This document shows, piece after piece, positions 1 through 6,011 of a stretch of 7,035 bases of DNA. The position numbers were made by a program, and so were the translations under genes. This stretch comes from Streptosporangiaceae bacterium (GTDB lineage Bacteria; Actinomycetota; Actinomycetes; Streptosporangiales; Streptosporangiaceae): assembly GCA_030040475.1 (NCBI GenBank), contig JASHTQ010000569.1:1-7035 (forward strand), written 5' to 3'. Positions within the stretch are counted from its first letter, which is position 1; every line of letters starts with the position of its first letter. Under the pieces are notes generated by a model. The model ran no database searches, was not told the DNA's origin, and worked only from the letters and a program-made list of their open reading frames with translations.

Positions 1-12
1 GAGCAGCGCTGA
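1..12 (+). CDS. 3' tail of an upstream gene (partial, last three codons)
   Basis: Read in the frame starting at base 1, the window opens with codons for Glu-Gln-Arg followed by TGA at 10-12. The A of this stop is also the first base of the tag ATG, giving the TGATG overlap typical of translationally coupled bacterial genes. Only three codons are visible, so the product is unknown and the call rests on the overlap alone. The frame could be accidental. Confidence 0.3.
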   Translation, partial: EQR

Positions 13-623
13 TGACCGAGTCGCCGCCTGGCAGCGCGCCCGCCGCCGCACCCGAGCGTGGCGCCCTCCCCGGACCCGACGGCAAGCTGCGCTGCCCCTG
101 GGGGATTAGCGCGCCGGAGTACCTGGCCTACCACGACGAGGAGTGGGGCCGCCCGGTTCGCGGCGACACCGCGATCTTCGAGCGGCTCTGCCTCGAGGGC
201 TTCCAGTCCGGGCTGTCCTGGCTGACCATCCTGCGCAAGCGGGAGAACTTCCGGGCCGCCTTCGCCGGTTTCGAGCCAGCCGCCGTCGCGGCGTTCGGCG
301 ACCAGGACGTGGCGCGGCTGATGGCCGATGCCGGCATCGTCAGGAACCGCGCGAAGATCAACGCCGTCATCACCAACGCCCGTGCCATGCTCACCCTGCC
401 CGCCAGCCTGACCGAGCTGGTCTGGAAGTACGCATCCGATTCCGGGTCCGCGCCGCGGACTCTCGACGACCTGCGCGCCTCGACGCCGGCGTCCAAGGCG
501 CTAAGCGCCGAGCTCCGGAAGCACGGCTTCGCCTTCACCGGCCCGGTCACCGCCTACGCGACCATGCAGGCCTGCGGCATCGTCAACGACCACCTGGCCG
601 CCTGCTTCTGCCGGGACGCCTGA
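12..623 (+). CDS. tag: DNA-3-methyladenine glycosylase I
   Basis: This base-excision-repair enzyme removes 3-methyladenine from alkylated DNA, leaving an abasic site; it is cytoplasmic and acts on the nucleoid. The 203-residue protein aligns with E. coli Tag almost end to end. The zinc 'snap' ligands are present as Cys28 (in RCPWG), His41 (in YHDEEWG), His194 (in NDH) and Cys198. The catalytic glutamate region is CLEGFQSGLSW, with Glu62 and the base-stacking Trp70. The motif MQACGIVNDH near the C-terminus is also diagnostic. The first roughly 25 residues are a Pro/Ala-rich extension not found in E. coli Tag. No strong Shine-Dalgarno is seen; the ATG at 12 overlaps an upstream stop, which suggests coupling to a preceding gene. 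No key residue is missing, so the enzyme should be active. Confidence 0.95.
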   Translation: MTESPPGSAPAAAPERGALPGPDGKLRCPWGISAPEYLAYHDEEWGRPVRGDTAIFERLCLEGFQSGLSWLTILRKRENFRAAFAGFEPAAVAAFGDQDVARLMADAGIVRNRAKINAVITNARAMLTLPASLTELVWKYASDSGSAPRTLDDLRASTPASKALSAELRKHGFAFTGPVTAYATMQACGIVNDHLAACFCRDA

Positions 624-685
624 CCCGCACCCATTGCCCCGAGCCCGGCCGGCCCGCCCGCACCCATTGCCCGAGCCCGGCCGGC
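624..685. repeat. Two-copy direct repeat downstream of tag
   Basis: Copy 1 at 624-653 and copy 2 at 657-685 share the core CGCACCCATTGCCC followed by GAGCCCGGCCGGC. They differ only by one C in a run (four C's against three), so they are 30 and 29 nt long and are separated by 3 nt. The repeat begins immediately after the tag stop. It has no coding support of its own. A recent tandem duplication in a non-coding gap is the simplest reading. Confidence 0.85.
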
Positions 686-778
686 GGCCTCAGGCCACTC
701 CCGTCAACCCCATCTGTCTCTTCAGTCGCTCAGCCACCAACGCTGTCCGGCAATGCTCCAACGGGCCGGCCGGGCTAG

Positions 779-834
779 CCGCAACGATGTAAGCCTGTAG
801 CGGTTCCAACCGCCACAGGCTTACATCGTTGCGG
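779..834. terminator. 56-bp near-perfect palindrome, possible bidirectional terminator
   Basis: The left arm 779-798 (CCGCAACGATGTAAGCCTGT) is the exact reverse complement of 815-834, giving 20 perfect base pairs. After one A/C mismatch (799/814) the stem resumes with GCGGTT (800-805) against AACCGC (808-813), leaving two loop bases. That makes 26 of 27 positions paired. It lies between the convergent tag and MalY-like genes and includes the TAA stop (821-823) and last codons of the latter. It could stop transcription from both sides, but neither side shows a T-tract, so intrinsic termination is inferred. The AT-richer arms stand out from the surrounding GC-rich DNA. Confidence 0.65.
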
Positions 835-1990
835 TTGGAACACGGCCGACCGCGGCGGCCATCCGGTCGACGATGTCGGCGATCAGGGCGCTGCTGGTGC
901 CGATGGTCACCCGGACGAACCCTTCGCCGGGCGCGCCGAATTCCGGGCCGTGGCCGAGCGCCACCTTCCCGCAGCGCAGGAACACCTCAGCCGGGTCCGC
1001 GCCGAGGCCCAGCGGGGTGCAGTCCACCCACGCCAGGTAGCTCGCCTCCGGCGGGGCGTACAGGGCCTCGGGCAGCCGCTCGGCGAGCAGGCTGCCGAAC
1101 TCCGTGCGGGCACGATCGAGCCGCGCGTTCAGCGCGTCAAGCCAGTCGTCCCCGGATTCCCAGGCGGCTATGGAGGCGAGCACGCCGGGCAGGCCGGCCC
1201 CGTACTGGCATGCCGAGGGCAGCCGGTCGAGCAGGCGCTGCATGGTCACCGAGCCAGCCACCGCGACGGCGCATTTGAGGCCGGCGATGTTGAACGCCTT
1301 GGACGAGGAGGCCAGCGTCACGCCGCACTGCGCCGCCTCGTCCCCCACCGCGACGAACGGCGTGTGCCGCGCACCGGGCAGGGTGAGCGGCGCGTGGATC
1401 TCGTCGGCCAGCACGATAACGCCGTGCCGGTTCGCGAGCGACGCGATCCGGCCGAGGTCTTCCCGGCTGAACACCCGCCCGGTCGGGTTGTGCGGGCTGG
1501 CCAGCAGGTAGCCCCGCGCGCCGGCGGCGAACGCCGCCTCAAGCCCGGCGAAGTCGAGCTCCCACCGGCCACCCGCCCGGACCAGCGGGACCTCGGCGAC
1601 CCGCAGCCGTGCCGTGGTGAGGTGCTCGAAGAACGGCGGGTACACCGGCGGGTTGATCACCACGCTGTCGCCCGGCTCCAGGACCAGCCGCAAGATCGCG
1701 TCCACTCCGGCCATCACGTCCGGGATCAGGTGCACCCGGCGAGGTTCGACGGCCCAGTCGTGCCTGGCCGCGGCGAACCTGGCGAAGGACTCGCCAACCC
1801 AGGTCGGGTTGGAGTAGCCGCAGTCGTCGAGGTCGATGGCCGACCGCAGCGCCGCGACCACCGGTTCGGCCAGGTCGTAGTCCATCTCCGCGATGAACGC
1901 GGGCAGCACGTCCGGCGGGTGGAGCCGCCACTTCTCGCTCCGCCGCCGCCGCAACTTGCCCAGGTCCAGGTCCTCGAATCCGTTACGCAT
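821..1990 (-). CDS. MalY/PatB family PLP-dependent C-S lyase / aminotransferase
   Basis: A fold-type I PLP enzyme of 389 residues, close to the length of E. coli MalY and Bacillus PatB. Family members cleave cystathionine or other cysteine S-conjugates by beta-elimination, and some act as aminotransferases. The early signature SEKW...PAFIAEMDYDLAEPV (about 18-44) is typical of the MalY/PatB branch. The PLP site is complete: NPPVYPPF with Tyr117, SPHNPTG with Asn168, ADEIH with Asp196, and SSSKAFNIAGLK with the Schiff-base Lys231. Arg360 in FVRVTIG is the expected carboxylate-binding arginine. The ATG at 1990 gives a full-length N-terminus but has no strong ribosome binding site. The C-terminus (VPTATM) is encoded inside the palindrome described separately. 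It is divergent from the PfkB-like gene. The exact substrate cannot be read from the sequence. Confidence 0.9.
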   Translation of the reverse strand: MRNGFEDLDLGKLRRRRSEKWRLHPPDVLPAFIAEMDYDLAEPVVAALRSAIDLDDCGYSNPTWVGESFARFAAARHDWAVEPRRVHLIPDVMAGVDAILRLVLEPGDSVVINPPVYPPFFEHLTTARLRVAEVPLVRAGGRWELDFAGLEAAFAAGARGYLLASPHNPTGRVFSREDLGRIASLANRHGVIVLADEIHAPLTLPGARHTPFVAVGDEAAQCGVTLASSSKAFNIAGLKCAVAVAGSVTMQRLLDRLPSACQYGAGLPGVLASIAAWESGDDWLDALNARLDRARTEFGSLLAERLPEALYAPPEASYLAWVDCTPLGLGADPAEVFLRCGKVALGHGPEFGAPGEGFVRVTIGTSSALIADIVDRMAAAVGRVPTATM

Positions 1991-2046
1991 GCGGCAAAGC
2001 CTACGGAGTCATGATCGGCCCGGCCCGGCCCGGCGAGCCGAGCTCG

Positions 2047-2054
2047 CATAATAT
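2047..2054. promoter_or_regulatory. Possible -10 element(s) in the divergent lyase/PfkB-like gap
   Basis: An isolated AT-rich stretch, CATAATAT, lies in a very GC-rich intergenic region. CATAAT (2047-2052) matches the sigma-70-type -10 consensus at five of six positions on the plus strand. TATTAT (2054-2049) does the same on the minus strand, so it could serve either divergent gene. No recognisable -35 hexamer sits at the expected spacing on either side. The pentamer CGGCC is repeated just upstream (2016-2034). The call is tentative. Confidence 0.3.
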
Positions 2055-2069
2055 GCCGAACGGACCAAC

Positions 2070-2075
2070 AGGAGG
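2070..2075 (+). promoter_or_regulatory. Ribosome binding site deciding the start of the PfkB-like gene
   Basis: A perfect AGGAGG lies ten bases before the ATG at 2086. In-frame ATGs at 2011 and 2053 have no such signal. Starting at 2011 would add 25 residues rich in Gly and Pro that do not belong to the PfkB fold. This supports 2086 as the true start. Confidence 0.8.
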
Positions 2076-2085
2076 CACGGCAGGC

Positions 2086-3021
2086 ATGGCTGGAGACGTG
2101 ATCGTCGTCGTCACGCTCAACGCCGCGCTGCACGTCTCCTACACCGCCGAGGGGATGGCCGCCGACGGCATCAACCCGGTCTCCCGAGCGGCCTACCGGG
2201 CCGGCGGCCGCGGCGTGACGGCGGCCAGGGTACTCAATGCCTTCGGGCACGACGTGCTCGCGGCCGGGCTGGTCGGCGGCGCTTCCGGCGACCTGATCAG
2301 GGAAGACCTGGCCCGGTCCGGCGTGCCGACCGCGTTCACCCTGATCCGCGGCGAGTCACGGCGGGTGTTCAGCTTCGCCGCCCCGGACGGGCCAGCGCTC
2401 CGGTTCGGCGAGCAAGGGCCCTACATCACCACCGAGGAGCTCGGCAGGTTCGCGGCGGATTACCGCCGGCTGATGACTGGCGCCGCGGCCGTCGTCCTGT
2501 GCGGCAGCCTGCCTGACGGGCTGCCGCCCGACACCTACGGCTCGCTCGTCACCTACGCCGCCGAGGCGGGCGTGCCCGTGATCCTGGACGCGGGCGGCGA
2601 GGAACTGATGTACGCCGTCGGGCACCGGCCCGACCTGGTCGTCGCGGAAACGGAGTCGGCCGATCCCGACCTCGGCCCGGCGCTGATCCGGATGGGCGCC
2701 GGGGCGGCGGCGGTGGCCACGGACGGCACCGTCCGCGTCGTCACCGCGGACGGCGAGTGGACCGCTCGGGTCGCGGCCGCGGGCCCGCACGTCGCCTACC
2801 CGCCGGCGAGGGGCGCGCTCGTCGCGGGCCTGGTACCCGGCCAGCTGCTGGGCTGGTCCTGGCCGGACCGGCTCAGGCACGCGCTGGCGCTGGCCGCGGG
2901 CGGCACCGACAACGCGGGTCGGCCCGGAAGCTGGCCCGGCGGCGAGGATCGCGATCACGTCGACCTGGCCGCCTACGAGCGCCTGCTGGAGGCCGTCACC
3001 GTCGAGCCGCCCGTCGGCTAG
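2086..3021 (+). CDS. PfkB/1-phosphofructokinase-like protein, probably a catalytically altered pseudokinase
   Basis: The 311-residue protein has the length and motif order of 1-phosphofructokinase/tagatose-6-phosphate kinase (PfkB family, ribokinase fold). Recognisable landmarks are VVTLNAALHVSY (8-19), RAGGRGVTAARVLNAFG (38-54), GLVGGASGDLIREDL (61-75), CGSLPDGLPPDTYGSL (139-154) and ALVAGLVPG (244-252). Key residues differ from active family members. The substrate-contacting Asp of TLNPALD is His16, the Asn of GGKGVN is Thr45, the KPN motif after PDLV is replaced by VAETES, and the C-terminal GAGD carrying the catalytic Asp reads PARG (240-243). The frame is intact with no stop or indel and normal codon use, so it looks maintained rather than decayed. 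A sugar- or nucleotide-sensing role, or an altered reaction, is possible; neither is shown. It is divergent from the lyase and convergent with the methyltransferase. Confidence 0.8.
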   Translation: MAGDVIVVVTLNAALHVSYTAEGMAADGINPVSRAAYRAGGRGVTAARVLNAFGHDVLAAGLVGGASGDLIREDLARSGVPTAFTLIRGESRRVFSFAAPDGPALRFGEQGPYITTEELGRFAADYRRLMTGAAAVVLCGSLPDGLPPDTYGSLVTYAAEAGVPVILDAGGEELMYAVGHRPDLVVAETESADPDLGPALIRMGAGAAAVATDGTVRVVTADGEWTARVAAAGPHVAYPPARGALVAGLVPGQLLGWSWPDRLRHALALAAGGTDNAGRPGSWPGGEDRDHVDLAAYERLLEAVTVEPPVG

Positions 3022-3030
3022 GCGCGGCCG

Positions 3031-3066
3031 CGGGACCCAGCCGTGCCGCCTGCTCAATCGGTCCCG
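3031..3066. terminator. Weak inverted repeat between convergent genes
   Basis: CGGGACC (3031-3037) is the exact reverse complement of GGTCCCG (3060-3066), with a 22-nt loop. It lies in the 67-bp gap between the convergent PfkB-like and methyltransferase genes, where a bidirectional terminator would be expected. The seven-base stem is short, the loop is long and there is no T-tract. Confidence 0.25.
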
Positions 3067-3088
3067 TGCCCGGCCCGCCGCGACGCGG

Positions 3089-3775
3089 TCAGCGGGTGAT
3101 CTTGTCCGCCCGGGCCGCGAGAAGCCAGGGAATGTCGCCCCGGCCGCTTTCTGACAAGGCGCTGATCATCATCCCGTTTGCGGCCAGGGCCGAGACGTAG
3201 CCGCTCAGCGGCCGGTGCATGCTGGTGAACGTCATCGCGAGCCCGTCACGCTCGACATGATCGACATACCGTCGTGGCTCCAGGTAGGGCCGGGACAACC
3301 GGAACGACGACGTGTGCATGGTGTCCTCGTCCTGGGCCGACACGAACGGGTGGACCACCGCCAGGCATAGCCGGCCGCCTGGCCGCAGCACCCGGCCGAT
3401 CTCGCTGACCGCGCCGTCGAAGTCGTCGATATCCAGCAGCGACATGCAGGCCACGACGAGGTCGGCGCACTGGTCGCGCAGCGGCATCGCCGCCGCATCC
3501 GCCAGCAGGACCGGAACCGCCTGGGACGCCGTGGCGGCGGCCGCCGCCAGCGTCGGCGAGCGGTCGATGCCGACCACCCGATACCCGAGCCTTACAAGCT
3601 CCCTGCCAGCCCGGCCTTCCCCGCAGCCGACGTCGATGACCGGCCCCGGTCCCGGCTCGGGGAGCAGCGCCCGCAAGGCGGGCCAGGTCCCCTCCCAGAA
3701 CCCGTCGAAGCTGGATGTCCTCGCCCACGCGATCCACTCACTCGCGTGGTCCTCCCACGCCCCGGACAGGCTCAC
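3089..3775 (-). CDS. Class I SAM-dependent methyltransferase
   Basis: A 228-residue Rossmann-fold methyltransferase of the Methyltransf_11/25 type, expected to move a methyl group from S-adenosylmethionine to an unidentified small molecule. Motif I is VIDVGCGEGRAG (46-57) and the acidic residue ending strand 2 is Asp71 in VVGIDRSP. LLADAAAMPL follows with Asp93, then DLVVACMSLLDI (105-116) and the post-motif LRPGGRLCLAVVHPF (130-144). The C-terminal ending GDIPWLLAARADK is common in this class. The frame stays open upstream to 3925, but that stretch overlaps the preceding gene and is low-complexity. The GTG at 3775, just before SLSGAWEDHASEW, fits the family N-terminus, although only a weak GGGCGG lies ahead of it. 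It starts 52 bp after the propeller gene on the same strand, so the two are probably co-transcribed. The substrate is unknown. Confidence 0.88.
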   Translation of the reverse strand: MSLSGAWEDHASEWIAWARTSSFDGFWEGTWPALRALLPEPGPGPVIDVGCGEGRAGRELVRLGYRVVGIDRSPTLAAAAATASQAVPVLLADAAAMPLRDQCADLVVACMSLLDIDDFDGAVSEIGRVLRPGGRLCLAVVHPFVSAQDEDTMHTSSFRLSRPYLEPRRYVDHVERDGLAMTFTSMHRPLSGYVSALAANGMMISALSESGRGDIPWLLAARADKITR

Positions 3776-3827
3776 CCGCCCACGGTACCCGCCGGTCCGC
3801 CTCGGGCGCCGGATCCGTGCGAGCGGG

Positions 3828-5006
3828 TCACCAAGCGGCGACCCAGTAGGGAGCAGGGGCGCCCGCCAGGGCGGTGAACCCGCCGTTGCCGATGCGGCCG
3901 AGCTGGAAGCACGTGGCGAGCACAAGCGTGCCCGTCGGGTCGAGCGAGAGGACGCGGCAGCTCGCGTCCAGGAGGTTCTCCCCGCCGGTGACGTGGTAGC
4001 GCGCGGTCTGCGTGCGGAGCACCCGGATCAGCCGCCCAGCCGGGACCGACAGCTCCACGATCTGCCCGGTGACGGTACCGCTGCGATCACCGGGACCCTC
4101 GGCGTTCCGGCAGACGGACGCGATCGCATCGCGGCCATCGGGCGTGACAAGCGCGGACTGGATGGCGCGGCCGGACACGCCGGGGATCAGCCGGGAATCC
4201 AGCAGGCCGCCGCCGGGGGCGGCGACGTCAAGCTCCCGGATACCGGCCAGCGCGGGGGCTTCTCCCGTCAGGGAGACATCGTGCCACCAGGCGAACGCGA
4301 TCATCCGGCCGCCGTCTATCCAGGACGGCGGGCCCGGCCAGTAGAAGTACTTGCGGGAGATCCAGGTCCGGGTTGTCCCGGTCGCCAGGTCGATGACCTC
4401 GATGCCGCCGTAGTGCAGGGGTTCCATGGACGGCGCCTGGTATTGCACGGATACCGCGAGCCTGGCGCCACCGGGGGACAATGCGATGCCCTGGACGGTG
4501 GCAGACTCGGCCGGGATGCCCTGGACCGAGGCGGGCACGGAGGGTACGGTCCCTGGCAGTTCCGTCAGCGGCCCCGGCCGGCCGCCCGCGGTGATAGGCA
4601 GCCGGAAAAGGCGGAAATCGAGCCGCCCGGCGGGACCGGCCAGGTAGGCACCGACGACGAAGCTGCGGCCGTCGGCGGCGGCTGCGACGACCGAGACGGT
4701 CGGGCGTCCGGCGGACGGCACCGCGACCTGGCCGGTCACCTTCCCGCTCGCGGCCTCGTGCACCACCGCCTCCGGGTGCACGACGTACTGGCTGACCGTG
4801 ACGTAGTAGCGCGGCATGGCGGCGGGCGGCTGCGCCCGGCCAGGCCGGTGGCTGGCGGCCGTTCCCGCGGGTCGCGCCGCCAGCAGCGCCGCCACGGTGA
4901 CTGCGGCGGTTACCACGGCGATGGCCGCGACCCAGAGCAGGCCGGAGCGCCGGCCCGCTGGCGGCCTGCCTGGGCTGCCGATGTCATACGCCGAGTTCGT
5001 CGCCAC
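3828..5006 (-). CDS. Membrane-anchored beta-propeller-like (WD40/YVTN-like) protein of unknown function
   Basis: A 392-residue protein from the GTG at 5006. Residues 1-21 are basic and cytoplasmic-looking, 22-44 form one hydrophobic helix (LLWVAAIAVV... ), and the rest is an extracytoplasmic domain starting near PRYYVTVSQ. The domain has repeated blade-like phrases: HEAASGKVTGQVAVPS, QGIALSPGGARLAVSV, GGIEVIDLATGTTRTWI, SALVTPDGRDAIASV and RVLSLDPTGTLVLAT. This gives roughly five or six blades with hydrophobic-Ser-Pro-Asp-Gly turns. Cys299, Cys350 and Cys366 could form a disulfide. Open frame extends further upstream, but that part runs through the tandem repeat and antisense to the next gene and is spurious. 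No clear ribosome binding site precedes the GTG. Such proteins are common in actinomycetes without a defined role. It is probably a surface-exposed binding or sensing domain and likely shares a transcript with the methyltransferase. Confidence 0.8.
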   Translation of the reverse strand: MATNSAYDIGSPGRPPAGRRSGLLWVAAIAVVTAAVTVAALLAARPAGTAASHRPGRAQPPAAMPRYYVTVSQYVVHPEAVVHEAASGKVTGQVAVPSAGRPTVSVVAAAADGRSFVVGAYLAGPAGRLDFRLFRLPITAGGRPGPLTELPGTVPSVPASVQGIPAESATVQGIALSPGGARLAVSVQYQAPSMEPLHYGGIEVIDLATGTTRTWISRKYFYWPGPPSWIDGGRMIAFAWWHDVSLTGEAPALAGIRELDVAAPGGGLLDSRLIPGVSGRAIQSALVTPDGRDAIASVCRNAEGPGDRSGTVTGQIVELSVPAGRLIRVLRTQTARYHVTGGENLLDASCRVLSLDPTGTLVLATCFQLGRIGNGGFTALAGAPAPYWVAAW

Positions 5007-5262
5007 GCTTGTTAGACGTGCGGCGGCGCCGCCAGGCTGCAGAGAATCACGAACCGGCGGTCGCAGCCGGCGGATGGACGCGGGGACGCGGGGACGCGGG
5101 GACGCGGGGGCGCTGGGACGCGGGGACGCGGGGGCGCTGGGACGCGGGGGCGCGGGGGCGCTGGGACGCGGTGCCCGACACGGAACGGCGCGGCGGGCCG
5201 GTCGTCTGGGTACTTGCCCGGACGCGCGGCGGGCGCGGCACCCGCGTGGCATGATCAACCGC
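5007..5262. other. Divergent intergenic region holding a G-rich tandem repeat
   Basis: This 256-bp gap separates the divergent propeller gene and the 5263-6000 gene, so it must contain both promoters. It holds the 8-bp tandem array at 5075-5170 and, beyond it, an 11-bp direct repeat GCGCGGCGGGC at 5188-5198 and 5224-5234. No convincing -10/-35 pair or Shine-Dalgarno was found for either gene. Open frames crossing it on both strands are an effect of the stop-free repeat. Confidence 0.7.
5075..5170. repeat. Minisatellite: 12 tandem 8-bp units, G-rich on the plus strand
   Basis: Twelve contiguous octamers run without interruption. The consensus is GGGACGCG (A), with variants GGGGCGCT (B) and GGGGCGCG (C); the first unit begins with T. 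The order is A-like, A, A, A, B, A, A, B, A, C, B, A. This contains a higher-order 24-bp unit at 5091-5114, 5115-5138 and 5139-5162. The first two copies are identical and the third differs by one base (A to G at 5150). The plus strand carries many runs of three to five G separated by four bases, which fits the G-quadruplex folding pattern. Because 8 and 3 share no factor, any frame through it encodes an eight-residue repeat, which explains long spurious open frames here. Confidence 0.95.
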
Positions 5263-6000
5263 ATGAGCACGGCTTCCGGAGACCCAGACGTGGCCAGCCT
5301 GTTCGCTCCGGTGGCAGTGGAAGATACCTTTGCCGGGATCCTCGGCGAGGCGGGCGACGTCCTCGGACAGCTCGACGACCCGGTGGACGCCGAACTGTGG
5401 GGCTCGGACCTGCTCGGCGCGCTGTCCGCCTCGGCGGCTGGCCCGGCGTCGCTGGCCGACGCCATCGCCGGGTCGCTGGTTCCGGCCGCCGAGGCAGCAT
5501 CGACGCCGGCGGCCCTGGCCCTGCTGCGCGTGCTGTCCGCGGTCGGATCGTCGGCCGTGCGCGGCGCCGCCGACCCGGCGGTCGGCCGGCTGTCCGCCAG
5601 CGGCATCGCCGAACCCGCGTGGACTCAGGCGATCGGCTCACCGCAGGTCCGCCAGTGCTGGCACTACGCCGACGTCGGCGGCCGCCAGGAGTCGCTGACG
5701 ATGACGTTCGCCTACGGCGAGGCCCAGCACGCGGTCTGCCTGCTGATCGATCACGGTCGCGGCGGCAAGATCAGGGACGCCTGGGTGGTCAAGGAACCCG
5801 AACTGCGCTCGGACACCGAGCGGGCGGCCGACGGCAACCCGCTGGTGGTGTTCGAGATGATCGACGCTGCCGACGCGCGGAACAGGCTCAAGCGGGCCAT
5901 CGACGCGGGCGAATGCCCCGAGCAGCCCGATCAGGTGGACGACGTGGTGGCGCACCGCGCCCTGCTCCGCGCCCGCCTTGACCTGCTGGCCGGCCGGTAA
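5263..6000 (+). CDS. Uncharacterised actinobacterial-type protein
   Basis: A 245-residue soluble protein with no signal peptide or membrane segment; I do not recognise a named family. The first half (about 10-125) is Ala-rich and predicted helical, with the acidic patch LDDPVDAELWGSDLLGAL (37-54). The second half looks alpha/beta: QVRQCWHYADVGGRQESL (128-145), MTFAYGEAQHAVCLLIDHGRGGKIRDAWVVKE (147-178) and an acidic C-terminal helix pair. The phrase tyrosine-aspartate followed by a hydrophobic strand and 'LIDH...GG.I.DAWV' looks like a conserved core, possibly binding or structural, but no catalytic triad is evident. Starts at 5251 (adds MINR) and 5263 are both possible. Neither has a Shine-Dalgarno, so a leaderless transcript is plausible. 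Open frame further upstream is repeat-derived and rejected. It converges on the hydrolase with only 11 bp between stops. Confidence 0.75.
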   Translation: MSTASGDPDVASLFAPVAVEDTFAGILGEAGDVLGQLDDPVDAELWGSDLLGALSASAAGPASLADAIAGSLVPAAEAASTPAALALLRVLSAVGSSAVRGAADPAVGRLSASGIAEPAWTQAIGSPQVRQCWHYADVGGRQESLTMTFAYGEAQHAVCLLIDHGRGGKIRDAWVVKEPELRSDTERAADGNPLVVFEMIDAADARNRLKRAIDAGECPEQPDQVDDVVAHRALLRARLDLLAGR

Positions 6001-6011
6001 GTCTCAGTAAG

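Noticed and set aside
779..834. Terminal inverted repeats of an insertion sequence or MITE
   Set aside because: No target-site duplication is visible, the arms are separated by only 16 bp and there is no transposase; an inverted duplication or terminator is more likely.
950..2014. Long open frame antisense to the lyase
   Set aside because: A typical shadow in GC-rich DNA: Arg/Gly/Ala-rich, no domain, and the opposite strand encodes a complete PLP enzyme.
2011..2085. Earlier start for the PfkB-like gene
   Set aside because: The ATG at 2011 has no ribosome binding site and adds a Gly/Pro-rich segment; AGGAGG precedes the ATG at 2086.
1991..2085. A riboswitch or T-box upstream of the lyase or the PfkB-like gene
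   Set aside because: The whole divergent gap is only 95 bp and shows no conserved leader motif such as an S-box; there is no room for a known element plus promoters.
3776..3925. An N-terminal extension of 50 residues on the methyltransferase
   Set aside because: It overlaps the 3' end of the propeller gene by about 100 bp, is Ser/Arg/Pro-rich and does not resemble the family; the GTG at 3775 fits better.
5075..5170. A CRISPR-like array
   Set aside because: Units are 8 bp and contiguous with no unique spacers and no cas genes nearby; this is a simple minisatellite.
5007..5262. Coding sequence through the tandem repeat, extending the flanking genes upstream on either strand
   Set aside because: The repeat has no stop in any frame, so open frames here are artefacts. 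The products are low-complexity (for example repeated RGDAGALG) and the true starts at 5006 and 5263 fit the protein domains.
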